From Diphasiastrum complanatum (Eukaryota; Streptophyta; Lycopodiopsida; Lycopodiales; Lycopodiaceae), in contig CM055115.1 in assembly GCA_029204225.1 (NCBI GenBank), positions 7,129,198 to 7,193,197 on the forward strand: a DNA stretch of 64,000 nucleotides, written 5' to 3'. Each line of letters begins with the position of its first letter. The first letter of the stretch is position 1. This document shows, in pieces, positions 32,261 through 43,767 of this stretch. Position numbers and translations under genes: made by a program. Under the pieces are notes generated by a model, which was given only the letters and a program-made list of their open reading frames with translations, had not been told where the DNA came from and made no database searches.

Positions 32261-34540
32261 ACTGGCCAGTCAGTTAAGCAGATCTTAGGAAATGGCCACT
32301 GTTTGGGGTTCATCATGACAACTATTGTGCAAGGTGCTGCCCACAGTGTAAGCACGGGTGCGTCCACGGTCGGGGTGGTTGACAGAACGGGGGACTTGAT
32401 GAGTCAAAGTGCTGCCGTCAAGGTGTAAGGACGGTTAGTTCCCACGTTTCGGGCCTGGTGCTGTCTGCACGTAGGACAAATGAGGCAAAGTGTTGCCTAG
32501 GTGGCTGAAAGCATGGTCTGTGCCTTCTGGAGTGCGGGGCGACATATTCGAACTGTACGGGTTAACCATTGATACAGAGATGCTCCTCAAATTTGGGTGT
32601 AAAGCACGGGTTGTTAGCTACCAATGCAGGATAGCTGCCGATCGTTTAGCTATAAGGGCTATCGACCAGATTTGGTGGGGCGTGACTGAGGCAATGTGCT
32701 GCTTAATGGTGAAAGCACGGATAGTTGGATGGGTGTTCTCTGTGGGTTAATTCTGTGATCGATCTGTATGGGCACGGCCAAGCAAAGGTCCTTTTGCATG
32801 GCTATCTCAAAGGGGGACCTTGTCTTTGTTACCAGTTAGTAAACCTGCCTGAGTGTCTTGCTTGTATGTATTTGTGGTGAGTCTTAGTACTCGTGCTTTG
32901 CCTGGTTTGCATGATTGCTTGTGATACAAGGAACTGATGGCTCGAGAAGGAATCTTTCTTTTAAAGGCTGATACCATCAAACAAAGAGGACTACAGAATT
33001 AGTGGGGTGGATTTGCAGTTCAAGTACTCGCACGTGAACGACAACAAAACAACTCGATGTTTGCAAAGGATGGATGGCTAGCCTGTTTCTTGGGTTAGTT
33101 TCATTTGTGACAACGCCCACCAGTCGCAAGCAGGAAGTCAAAAGTTGGAAAGGGCAATTTCAGGGGAGATCTTCTATGGAGTAGTTGGTCTTCATTTGGG
33201 ACGGCCACCTTCGGAACTGAAACTCAATAAGCATGGGTGATATCCCATATCAGTTGGGTTTTTTCTCAAAGGGGAAAGACTAGGATCCTCTTCAGAGATT
33301 GGCAACAAGTTGATCGAGCCATAATCCTAGTAGATGGGAAGCAAAGTGTTGGAAAGGCTTTTTGTCCGAAGAACTCTACTCTAAGTCCGGTTAGCTGATT
33401 TTATAAGTGGAGGGGAACTATCACACACACCTCTCTCTTGGGACAAATTTTGAATGAAAGTTGATCAGAACGGAGGAGACTGGTGAACTTTGGACCTAAT
33501 AAGTTGACAAGTTTTTGTTGTGGAAAGGAAAGCTTGTTATAGGCTTTCTCTGGACCAGCAATGATGAGGAGACACAATGAGTACTCTAACTTGTGTTTCG
33601 TGTAAAGCAGCTGATTGATGAAGGAACTGTGAAAGTTGAGTCTTGCACGAGAGACTTGGTACTTCAAACGGATGCCAAGGGAAAGTTTGTATTGGAATCG
33701 GACTGGTGCAAACTTTGGGTGCATGTGTCTGATTCAAAGAGAGCTACTTGAAGCCAAGCTAGATGTACACTTCTTGTTTTGACTGTGAGGCAACTGACCA
33801 GTGATGAAATTGTGAAAGTCAAGTTTTGCACGACGGACATGGTACTTCAAACAAAAGCGAAGGAATAGTTCGTATGCGGATCAAACTAGTGCGACCCCTT
33901 GGCTCTCCACGAGGTCAATGGTGACCTTTGGGATGCTTCAAAGACAACTACTTCAAGCTAAGTGAGAGGTGCATTTCAGAGTACTCAATCTTTGCCTACC
34001 TTAAAGAGCCAAAAAGGAAAAGTATCAAGATCAGGCTGGGACAAGGAGTGAAATCAAGGTGCAAAAGCATCAAGGCACAAAGTGGACCATAAAGTGGGCA
34101 ATCAAACGATAAATCCTTTGGCTTAGGGAGCCCTGACACCTATGCGGAACTGATCAAATCTGGAGGTCAGAGAGCTCAACACAAAGTGCATCAAGGACAA
34201 ATCAAGAGCTCAAAGGAGTTCCAAAGTCAAAAGTCAGAAGCGACAGGGGCGAACATTTCACAGAAAGGCCTTTGTCACCAGTTAATAAGGTTCTTGGGTT
34301 TTACGTAAGTGATATAAAATCTACGCTTTTCCTAGACAAGTGATATTTTCAAGTTATGTAATATTTCAATACAAAGAGCTGAGCCTCCGACTTGTGGTGT
34401 GCTAGTTACCATATTAATAAAATTGGCCAGTAAATTGAGTACTGTGCCAAGTAGCTTAAATGTATAGTTATCTTTAATTGGGAGACACCTTTACTTTAAT
34501 TTGACATCTGATGAGGACATCAAATTTTATAAAGGTGGGA
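32261..34540 (+). other. LTR-I internal region, no recognisable gene
   Basis: 2.3 kb with no gag, protease, RT or integrase motif in any frame. It holds two kinds of degenerate repeats. A motif of about 30 bases, CAAAGTGCTGCC...GTGTAAGCACGG, occurs near 32330, 32405, 32485 and 32691. A unit of about 183 bases occurs twice (from about 33608 and 33791), sharing TTGCACGA..GGACATGGTACTTCAAAC-type strings. Both units can be read as similar peptides (VKVESCTRDLVLQT and VKVKFCTTDMVLQT). Confidence 0.6.
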
Positions 34541-34547
34541 TGGATGT

Positions 34548-35639
34548 TGTAAAGCTACCTTTACAAGCTTTACTTTCGGCGCCCCTGGCGCCAGCATTGC
34601 TCCCAGCGCCACCGGCGACAGTGCCGCTCCCGGCGCCAAGTGTCCATGGCTGAAAAGCTTTGATCGGTTCTAGCGAAATCCAGAGAGCTCAGATCGATGT
34701 AGGGAGAAAATCCTAGAGAGAGAAAACATGCTTTACCAGCCTGGGTAGAGTACTTGGTATGAGGGGAACCAATACTATAGGGGAGTGCGGGTTGCGACTC
34801 ACGGTGAGCTCCAACAAAGTCTCAGCCTCCCTTGTTGGAATGTTGTCCTGGCGCCTCCCTTAGCATCCTAGCGCCCCGAAGACTAGGGTCGGCCACACGC
34901 TTGAAATGTAACCTTCTTAGAGATTTATTAATAAAGTGGGATTTTTCTCAAATTGACTCTGATTACCTTCTGGGTTTCAGTGTTCGGTAAAAGCACCAGT
35001 TGAAAGGCCGCTTAAAACTTTTTGATATGGCACATAGCTAAGGGTATCCCGGGACGCCAACGGTATGTCGTCTGGACCATTCGGTCCGTGGCGCCAACGG
35101 TATGCTGTCGGGACCATTCGGTCTAGGAACTGGTTGTCTCCATATCTGTCGCGGCTTGTGGTTTTGAGTGTTCCTTGCATGAATGTGAATGGGTTGAGCT
35201 CTTGGGGAACAGGATCTAACTTGTCGGCTGAGTTGGATGGCTTGCTTGGGTGGAAGTTACTTGTTTATGGCTGTCGAGTCTGGTGTGGTGCCAGGGTGGC
35301 TTCTAGCACTCCTGACTAAGCCTTCAGTTGGATAAAGTCTAATGTAAGTCAGACCGCTTGCTTGAAATGGGTGTTACTCATTTGTAACAAAGCTTCGAGT
35401 TGATTAAGTTTGATGTATGTCAGGCGGCTGGCTTGGAGGAAAGTCACCCACATCGGGACCCCCCATCTGGCATGGCGCCAGGTTGGATCTCAATGTTGGT
35501 TTTAGAACTTCAAGTTGCTTAGGTCTGATCGTGGTTGGCGAGTTGGCTGCTTGTGTGACAAGTGGGTTTGGACGGCAAGAGTTGAAGGCTAGAAAGCTAA
35601 GTCGTGGTTCCCGACATTCTTTTGGATGCTAGCACTACA
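34548..35639 (+). repeat. LTR-I 3' LTR
   Basis: It is bounded by TGTAAAGC and GCACTACA (TGTA/TACA inverted ends). The left third has a GC-rich block with GGCGCC at 34578, 34587 and 34632. TTTATTAATAAAG near 34925-34938 could act in 3' processing. Only its right 660 bases are matched by the 5' LTR. Confidence 0.65.
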
Positions 35640-36285
35640 GTAGGTCAAAAGGGTTTTTAGGGCATTTGGTGACAGTGTCGCGTTTTTTCGAAAGGAGAAA
35701 AAATCGACACAAGGCAGAAACCACTTTTAAGGAAAGTGTCCTTCTTTTAAAGGGTAGACAAAAAATGCGAGTTAAGGACATGAACCATTTCTGAAGGCGG
35801 CTGAAGCTTTCTCGAAAAAGTGGAAGTCGAAGGGAGAAAAGGCCGACTAAAGTGTAGAAAATAGTTCTAAGGCTAGTGCCCCACCTTCAAGGGTAGGTGT
35901 CCTCATTTTAAGGATAGTTGTAACCTTTTCTGAAAACCAAAAAAGCTGAAATGCGAAAAATCCGACTTTAAATCAAAAAGCAATTTTAAGACAAACATCG
36001 CATTTCTAAGTGTGTTCCCCCTAAGCCATTTTAGGAGGTGTCTCCTTTTTCACAAAAATGCAAAAAATGCGACAGTGTTAGGAAAACCTCTCAGAATTAT
36101 TTTCTAAGTGTTTTAGACCTAGGGTTGAATTTTCCTCGTGACCCAAAAATCGAACTGTGCGACAAAACAGCTCAAAAATGTAGACTATGCGAAACTAGTT
36201 CAAAATGCACAGTTGTGAAAAACAACAAAGGAAAAACTAAGGAAAAATACTAAGGCTTTGAAAGATAGAACATTTGGTTTCTTCA
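35640..36285 (-). repeat. inverted Cop-E-family LTR start, truncated
   Basis: The minus strand begins TGAAGAAACC at 36285 and follows the LTR at 18208 as far as GACCTAC, where LTR-I cuts it. The degenerate GCGACA/CTTTTTCG blocks are present. No polypurine tract adjoins the start, so it was a 5' or solo LTR. Confidence 0.8.
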
Positions 36286-37117
36286 CCTATTAGGTCATAT
36301 GTTAGGGTTAGGTTATGACAAGTCCAGAGATGCCCTAAAACGTTCAGATCCAAGCTTGAAATGTATAAATGTATGATGGGATCTCCATCCAAATATGAGA
36401 AAAAATAAAGTTTTTCCACTGAATCTATCAACATTGTCTTTTGGTGGCGAGTTCTAGCTATTAAATGTGAGCGATTTTATGCATTAATTACTTGCTTTGG
36501 AAGGTACTGAAGTATTTTACAGGTCTGAGAAGCTTGTTGCACCTTACTTCAGTGTATTTGATCAAATCTATGTGACTATTGTGGAGTTAAATGCCAAACT
36601 AGCTATTTTTGGTAGCTAGTCTTGATTCTAGCTCATAGAATGGATCTAGATCTTTGGTTACATGCTTATTTGATGTTCATGAATGGATTGCCTATTTTAA
36701 TGCTAAGATTTGGCACATGACAAGGAACAACTACAAGAATGAATTTCAAACCCATATGAAATGGTAGAAACATCTAGCACTTGATCACTCCTGAATCTTC
36801 TATCACCATGAAAAGGGGTTGAAAACCTCGATATCCCTTGCTAGAGATCCGACTTATAGATTATACGAGGAAAAGATGGTTCATAATAAAATTGATACTC
36901 TTCTTAATCAAATACCTTATCTTTATCCAACAAGGATCCCCATTCCTATCCTGTTTGACCAAAATCATTTCCTATTGATGAGAGAGCTCTTTTGAGCATT
37001 GACTTAGGAGTCCTCCTTGCATGCCAAGAATAGTTTTTCAATGACTAAGATACTCTCATTTTCAAATATGAAGTATGCAAACTCAACACTGGGAGCTTCC
37101 ACTCAAGTTCTATCTTC
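36286..37117. other. unassigned interval
   Basis: AT-rich, single-copy in this window. A plus-strand frame of about 50 codons is open near 36843-36995 (NKIDTLLNQIPYLYPTRIPI, then LFDQNHFLLMRELF). I do not recognise it. Nothing else is seen. Confidence 0.3.
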
Positions 37118-38616
37118 CTCACCTTCTTTTATTCCTTTTACTAATCAGCTTCAAGTTAAAACTTGAATATTAAATGAAACTAGTGAGAAACTAATTTGTT
37201 GATGATTTGCTATTTTTAGCATCGAAAGAAACTACTATAAACTAGTTTGTTAATGATTTGTTATCTTTAGCATATTTTGAAGTAGTTTAAACAAGAATTT
37301 TGATATAGAAAGTTAGTCCTTTAGAGAAATTGATCATGTGAGCAACTTTTGTTGGTGGACAATTGCATAATTTAAGATTGCTTAAAAGGGTGGGGGGGGA
37401 CCTTGACTCTTCAACTTCAATGCTTTGCATATGTGGACGTTTTTGGCATTGCCTCTCTTTTTCTTGCATGCATGCCCACAATTCAGGCACCTTCATATTC
37501 AAGTCATCAATAGCCAAAATTTGTGTTCATCTCTTTTTCTTTCATGCATCCCTTGTTCTCAACCTACACGATGCATCAACGACATCAACAAAAAAAATAA
37601 TCAAATAAAGAGTACATATTTGCATTCAGAAAGACCATTTCAATATTGTTTTCATATCTCTACTCCAGCACACACTTTGAATCACGGTTCAATTCTTGAG
37701 ATAACAATAAAAAAAAATCTCACAGTTCCAAGACAACTAGAAATATGAAATAGCTACTTACATTATTTGTGGCAATGCCTTTGTGATACACTACTGCATT
37801 CTTGTTGATGAGATTTCATAATTAACGATATATGTTTCATGTTCTATGATTCATGCAATGTTTATGAGTTTTTTAGGTTTAGTAATCTTTGATTCTCCAT
37901 ATGTTTTAAGAGTCACATCAAGAGTAGTTCACACAATTTATGTTGATAATAACAATTTTTTTAACGTAACATTGTTAAACATGCAGGTATTTTTCCAACT
38001 GGATCAACCAAACAACAAGTGGTGGTATGTTGTTCAAGTTAAGCCACGAACAAGGCAAGTACTTGAAAATGTAGATATTGATAATGAAATGGACGATTTG
38101 AATATTGACAACACAAACATAGTTGATGAGGATATAGAAACATCTCCAAGTTCCTTAAATGTTAAAAACACTAGAAATGATCGGATGATTCTGACACAAA
38201 CAAAAATATTGAGACAATGTCTGATTACTAGAGTGATGCTAAAATTCATCTAAGTGGAGATGAGTTGCAAGATGTATTGTGTGATGAATAAACTATACGT
38301 GTCACAACCATTTTTGTGATAAAATAATAGTATACAAAATTGCATATGTTTATTTACTTATATATTTATTCATTTATTTATTTATCTATATTTATATATT
38401 GTTTTTTAAATCCTTACATCTTTATAAATTGTTGCAATTTTTTAATTCACCTTGAGTTCTATCTCGCAATCACTTATCAATCTAGTCTAAAACCTACGTA
38501 GCAATGGAAAAGCTTATCAAAGATTTATCGAAAATTGATTAATCAAAGGAAAACAATTAGTTAGCATACATTGAACATTTCTATATGTATTAAAAACACT
38601 ATCCCTCTTGCAATAT
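37118..38616 (+). mobile_element. CACTA-like remnant, copy 2
   Basis: Paralogue of 20326-21957. The coding piece 37846-38253 extends further than in copy 1: VFFQLDQPNNKWWYVVQVKP, then an acidic tail NEMDDLNIDNTNIVDEDIE. The 3' subterminal part of copy 1 is missing: at about 38616 the sequence jumps to Cop-G LTR. The G run is 8 bases (37392-37399). Confidence 0.55.
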
Positions 38617-38948
38617 CCTCATTTCGTTTCACGTCCCTTTTTCGGCTTTGGGGTCTTGGAGGGGTGTTTGCGATTTGCGATTGATTCGCGAATCGTTCAT
38701 GCGTCGAGTCAAAGATACGTTGACTTTCGTGAATTGTTCTGGTTCGTGCTTTGAGTCAAACTCACGATGATTGTCGCGAAATGTTCGACCTTCGTGTCTT
38801 GCTCGTGCTGCCACAAAGTTGCAGGAGTTCACCATTTCTGACACTCCCTCTTGAACCTTGCAACTTTGTTTGTTTAATCCAATTGCCTCTCTTTGCTTGG
38901 TAAAGATGGCTTGTCGAGTGGTTTCGTGAGGAGGTCTGCAATCATATT

Positions 38949-39640
38949 TTATGACTTTATGAACTGGACCTGGAGCTCTCCTTTCGAGATCAAATCTCGA
39001 ATATGATGGTACTTCAGAGGAATGTGCTTTGTCTTTGAATGGAAGACAAGCTCCTGGGACAAATAGATGGCACTATGAGAGTCCATCATCATCGTGCTTG
39101 GCCCCTCTTGTGGTATCCCGATTGCCTCCAACATCATTTGCAGCCACACTACCTCATTCCCCACTTTCGAAGCTGCGACATGTCGCAAGCGGATTGAGCT
39201 ACCAAGATTTGCTTTTTGCATATCCAATTGATTGCAGCTCCGCATGCTATCGTACAGCCTCCAGTTATAGACTTGTTGTCAGCTTTGTAGCTCGCCCAGC
39301 TTGCATCACTGTAGTGATGCAGCTCAAATCCTTTCGCTTCGTTTCTAGCTCTGTAGGTTAATCCAACATTTTGGGTACCCTTCAGATACTGTAGGATTCG
39401 TTTGGCCATTTTCCAATGTGTTAGACCAGGACTGGAACAAAATCGGCTCAATGCGTAAACAGAGAAGGCCGGATTGGGTCTGGTACAAATTGTTAAGTAC
39501 ATCAGACTACCGATTAAGTTATGGTAGTGTATACCTGCCATCTTCTGTTTTTTCTCTTCTATTTTTGGGCAATCCTGTTTCGTGAGCTTGGCTCCAAATG
39601 TCATTGGTGTGGCTTTCTTTTCACAGTCCATCATGTGGTA
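38949..39640 (-). pseudogene. Cop-G2 RNase H
   Basis: 39149-39634 has DCEKKATPMTFGAKLTKQDC, LIGSLMYLTICTRPNPAF, HYSDASWASYKADNKSIT and INWICKKQILVAQSAC. 38949-39245 has VVWLQMMLEAIG, MMMDSHSAIYLSQELVFHSK and KHIPLKYHHIRDLISKGELQ. The first piece is a 161-codon open frame, longer than in Cop-G1. Confidence 0.85.
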
Positions 39641-39825
39641 CTACTTCAGCATTTTTCTGGAGTACTCTGACTGACTTAAGTGCATTTTGCCATTTGTTCA
39701 ATCTCTTCTGATCTCCAGCCCTAGGCATTTTGTTGCTTCTCTGAGATTTGTGATTTCGTAGTTTTCAGAAATCAGACTCTTTGTGTCCTTGATTAACATC
39801 AAGGAATTTTCTATCGTCGGGATGC

Positions 39826-40330
39826 CTATTTTAGACCGTAGATGCATCTCTGCAATCGACAGACATATTGTCTATTGTCAGGGTCTTCATAGCCTTGAGG
39901 TTGCTTCATGAAAATTTTCTCCTCTAGATCTCCGTGGAGAAAGGCTGTTTTCACGTCAATCTGGTGAATTTCCAGATTGTACTGTGTGGCGTATGCAAGG
40001 AGCAGCCTTATGATTGTCATCTTGACCATGGGCGAATATATGTCGAAATAGTCGACACCATATCTCTGCGTGTAGCCCTTCGCGAAAAGCCTTGCTTTGT
40101 AGCGACCAATGGTGCCATCTGATTTTAGCTTCTTCTTGTACACCCATTTGCAGTCGACTACTTTTTTGTTTTTTGGTAGTGGCTCTAATGTCCATGCCTC
40201 GTTTCGCCTCACCGAATCAATCTCTTCTGACATTGCCTGTTTTCAGAATTCTCTCTCTGGACTCTGGATAGCTTCTTGGTATGTACCTGGCTCTTCTGTG
40301 AAGCTGCAGTACTCGAACTGTGTGTCTTAG
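39826..40330 (-). pseudogene. Cop-G2 reverse transcriptase, catalytic region deleted
   Basis: 39826-40233 is open for 135 codons: WTLEPLPKNKKVVDCKWVYK, RYKARLFAKGYTQRYGVDYF, IHQIDVKTAFLHGDLEEKIF, CRLQRCIYGLK. About 155 bases present in Cop-G1 (about 23735-23895) are missing here at about 39820, taking with them the FVDD active site. Confidence 0.85.
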
Positions 40331-40476
40331 CTCCATTGAAGATTGTCAGAATAGCGGTCTGGAGGTCTTCTTTGTCTTGTTGGCCTTCGAGGTTCATTTC
40401 GTAGCTGCTCGAACATTTCTTGTTCGTGGGGTCGATCCTCTGCGTCGTACTGCTCTGGAGTCAGGGGTCCTGCATG

Positions 40477-41590
40477 CTAATTTGATGATTGTCCTCGGTC
40501 TCCCTCTTGAAGAGGCAGTAGTGTGAAGATCTCATGGCCTCTTTCGTCTTTCAGTTCAGGGAATGTAGACTCGTCGAACTTCACATCTCTGTTCGAAACA
40601 ACCTTCTTCGAGGTTGGATCGTAGACTCTGTACATATGTATTCCGTTTGAGTAGCTGACCATGATTGTTTGCGGATTTGACATCGAGATTGATCCTCTTT
40701 TCTTTTGGAATGTGCTTGTATGTTGTACATCCAAACACTCGTGCGTATGACAGATCAGACTTTCTGCCTGTCCACATCTGGTATGATATTTCGTTCTCTA
40801 GCGCTGTCGTTTTTTATCTGTTCTGCAGATGTACTACTGCAGCTATTGCTTCGTCCCAGAATTGGCCTGGCAATTGAGCCTATGCCATCATGCATCTGGC
40901 TCCTTCGACTAGCGTTCTGTTTTTTCTTTTTGCCACACCGTTGTATTCTGGTGTGTATGCAGGAGTGAACTGGTGTTCTATCCCCTGTTCTTCGCAGAAT
41001 CTTGAAAATTTTGTGCTTTTGTATTCACCTCCATTGTCGGATCTAAGGATCTGTATCTTCTTCGAGGTGTGTCGCTCTGTGAATGCCACAAACTTCTTGA
41101 AAGAACCAAATACTTAGGATTTCTTCTTCAAGTAGTAGATCGTGGTCATTCGACTGTAATCATCTATGAACATTAGAAGATATTTCGAACCTGATAGCGA
41201 GTCTATTTTCATTGGTCCACACACATCAGAGTGGACAAGCTCAAGAACTTCCTTGGCCCTTCTTCCTTCGTGTGTAAATGGACTCCGATGTTGCTTGCCT
41301 TTCTGACAAGCTTTGCAGAACTCAGCCTCGGGCCTTGATATTTTGAGACCTGTGACAATGTCCTTTGTGCTCATGTTGTACAGGCTCCACATATTCAGAT
41401 GATACAATCTCCTATGCCAGTGCTGATCTTCGTTTTCTGAAGCATTTAATATGCTATCAACGTTGCTGATTATTTTGGCTTGATAGAGATTTCCTTCTCT
41501 GCATCCGACCGTCAGCAACTTGTTTGTCGTCTTCTCGATCATACGACAAGTGTTGCCGTCGAACAAAACTCGAATGCCTAGATGTGCCAT
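40477..41590 (-). pseudogene. Cop-G2 integrase
   Basis: 41114-41590 (158 codons) has HWHRRLYHLNMWSL, FCKACQKGKQHRSPF, LVHSDVCGPM and FIDDYSRMTTIYYL. 40880-41089 has ILRSDNGGEY and EYNGVAKRKNRTLVEG, with Lys at the third catalytic position. The first zinc Cys pair reads CKAC. The C-terminal box is at 40477-40777. Confidence 0.88.
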
Positions 41591-42213
41591 CTAGGAGACA
41601 GATAGCAGATCTTTTCTAAGTGAAGGCACATAGAGTGCTCTTGGCAGCTCTGCTTGGCCTGATAGTGTTCGTAACTGTAGAGAGCCAATGCCTTTGACAT
41701 CATGTCTGCTTCCATCGCCTAGAATCAACGCTCTGTCATTTTTGAATCCGCGAAAGTTGATCAAGATCTTCTTGTTGCAGGTTATGTGAGATGTTGTTCC
41801 TGAATCGATGACCACATCGTAGTCATGTTCGGAGTAGCTTGTCGAAGCTTCGTCGAGTATCGTGAAAGCTTCGTCACCTCTTTCTGCATCTTTAGATGAT
41901 TCTGCAACGTTTGCTTTTTCAGCTTTGTTTTTTTCTTTTTGGGTTGAATCTGCCCTTTCTTCTTGCAATGCATGCAAGGTATTGCTGGATTGAACTAGCA
42001 TTTGTTGGCTGTATGGCCTGGTTTGTGGCAGTGATCGTAGAAAGAAGATTGTTGATTCGAGGACTTCGTCTTCTCGAATCTTGGCTTGCTTTTGTTCTTC
42101 TTCTTGCCTTTCGTGAAGAGAGTCTTTTCTTGATCACTGCTTCCCTCTCCTTCATCTCTCATCAGTCCCTCATCAGCGACAAAAAAAACTCTCTGATCAG
42201 GCTTTTCTGACAA
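41591..42213 (-). pseudogene. Cop-G2 protease and gag end
   Basis: 41591-42001 carries VIDSGTTSHITCNKKILINF and LPRALYVPSLRKDLLSVS. 41995-42213 carries NKSKPRFEKTKSSNQQSSFY and CHKPGHTANKC. The protease motif is DSGTTSH instead of DSGATSH in Cop-G1. Block homology ends near 42180. Confidence 0.82.
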
Positions 42214-42900
42214 TTTCTATGGAAATAACCTTCGCCAAACTCTCAGATTTACGCATAGATTCGTTCCCATGAGAACGATAGTATAGTTCAGATTTCAGCA
42301 TGAATGGAAGATTCACATCTAGCTCTAACATCCATTAACCCTAGGCATTAACACTACATCCACTAACACTAGATCCACAACAAGATAGCTTACTCTTTCT
42401 CTCTCCCTTTCTCCCTCATAAAAAATATAATAACATGCAATCCCAATAACAATCAAATCCAACAATTAGCAAAATCCAAAGAAGGCATGAGAGATGGAGG
42501 AAAAGTGATAGAGAGCAAGGACATTCATAAATCCATTTCACAAGAGAACGAATCTGCTTTATTGAAATGAGAAAATGAAAAATGTGTAGGAACTCGAGTT
42601 GGTCCCTTCTTATAGTAGAGAGGAGGACCCTGGCCTCTGAATCCTATTGGTCCATTTCTGCCTCCGTAATTATTCAAATTAAAAAAAGAGTGGGAACCAT
42701 CAAAATTGGAGGGAAACCCAACTTTATTCACTAACTTGAAATTTAGGCCTTGCGACATTTAAAGCACCGCAAAAAGGCCTAAAGTCCTTTTATTGACTTT
42801 CAACTAGTCAGAACTCTATGTGATCATCGGGTTGGGCTTACACACGCAAGGTGCCAAATCCCTCTCACTTATTGACTAGGGTTAGGGGAGGAGGACGTTG
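42181..42900. other. unassigned interval
   Basis: AT-rich, no supported gene. Near 42680-42740, GAGTGGGAACC...GGAGGGAAACCCAAC resembles 55060-55110, which suggests both are parts of one unnamed repeat or LTR family. It may include the leader or LTR of Cop-J. Confidence 0.3.
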
Positions 42901-43767
42901 ACCTTCATCAACTTATCGGTGAAGGACATTATCCACATCAGTGATGTAGTGACACCAAGACAAGCCTAGGATGTACTAAAAGAGCAGTTTGAAACCATCA
43001 AGAACTATGTTTTTGAAGTCAAAATCGAATAGTGTCGTATGGAGCAAGGGGAGCACATTCAAACATATATGACCAAAATCAAGCCAATAAGAGACAAACT
43101 GCATTCCATAGGCGAGCGCATACATGATGTTGAGTTGATGCACACCGCATTGTGTGGCATTGGAGACTCTTATCAAATGTTTGTGAGCGGGACAACGTCA
43201 AGAGAAAGACGATCAACCTTTGATGAGCTCACATGAATCTTGATGTCGCTGGAACAATGACGGGAAATGGTGGAAGCTCGTTCTCAAAACATTGATGATC
43301 AAGCACTTGTGGCACGCCAAAAGCAAGGCAAGGGCAAGAGCTAGAAGAAGTCTAAACAACAATTTGCCAAAACTCAAGAGGAAGAGAGGTCATCTAGCAA
43401 GACCAAGAAGAAAGACAAGTGCTTCTATTGCGGCAAAAAGGGCCATTGGAAGTCTGAATGCCGAAAAAAATCTTCGGAATCGGGCAAGGGAAAATCAAAG
43501 CAAACAAGTAACCTTGTCGATGAAGGTGAAGTTGAAGACTCTAGCATCTTTATATTAGCATTGTCATCCAATCAAGATAATCAAGCTTGGTACATTGACT
43601 CGGGAGCCACAAGACACATGATAGGTAATAAAGAAGTAGCTTGAAAGAGTTGGATAATGGAACGTCTGTGTCACAAGCAAATGGTGATGTGTGCAAGTCA
43701 AAGGGGATAGGCACTGTTTCCACCAACTACATGATGGCAAAAGCATAATGATAAAGGAGGTACTTTA
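42901..43767 (+). pseudogene. Cop-J copia gag-protease fragment
   Basis: Plus strand. The Gag core (EQGEHIQTYMTKIKPIRDKL, GIGDSYQMFVSG) is followed by the zinc knuckle CFYCGKKGHWKSEC (about 43420-43465, all ligands intact) and protease WYIDSGATRHM (about 43590-43625). Stops occur near 43032, 43237 and after 43640. No LTR or pol is attached; repeat U1 begins at about 43768. Confidence 0.85.

Larger units (their letters stand above)
31599..35639 (+). mobile_element. LTR-I: LTR retrotransposon without gag-pol
   Basis: Plus strand. The 5' LTR is truncated (31599-32244), the primer binding site is at 32247-32260, the internal region 32261-34540 has no recognisable gag or pol, and a fuller 3' LTR lies at about 34548-35639. 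A purine-rich AAAGGTGGGA precedes the 3' LTR. The size and lack of coding suggest a LARD-like non-autonomous element or one decayed beyond recognition. Left flank is Cop-H, right flank an inverted Cop-E-family LTR, with no matching target duplication. Confidence 0.7.
38617..42180 (-). mobile_element. Cop-G2: second copy of the Cop-G element
   Basis: Same order as Cop-G1: partial LTR, RNase H (38949-39634), RT (39826-40330), integrase (40477-41590), protease (41591-42001) and gag end (41919-42213). It ends at about 42180, earlier than Cop-G1. It shares the integrase E-to-K change and many stops with Cop-G1, so the block was duplicated as a whole. Confidence 0.88.

Noticed and set aside
31935-32750. 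Frames of about 100 codons in the LTR-I 5' LTR and leader
   Set aside because: They span the LTR end and primer binding site, which excludes translation as a normal gene. No motif.
33401-33724. 107-codon minus frame inside LTR-I
   Set aside because: Opposite in strand to the element, overlapped by other frames and without motif support.
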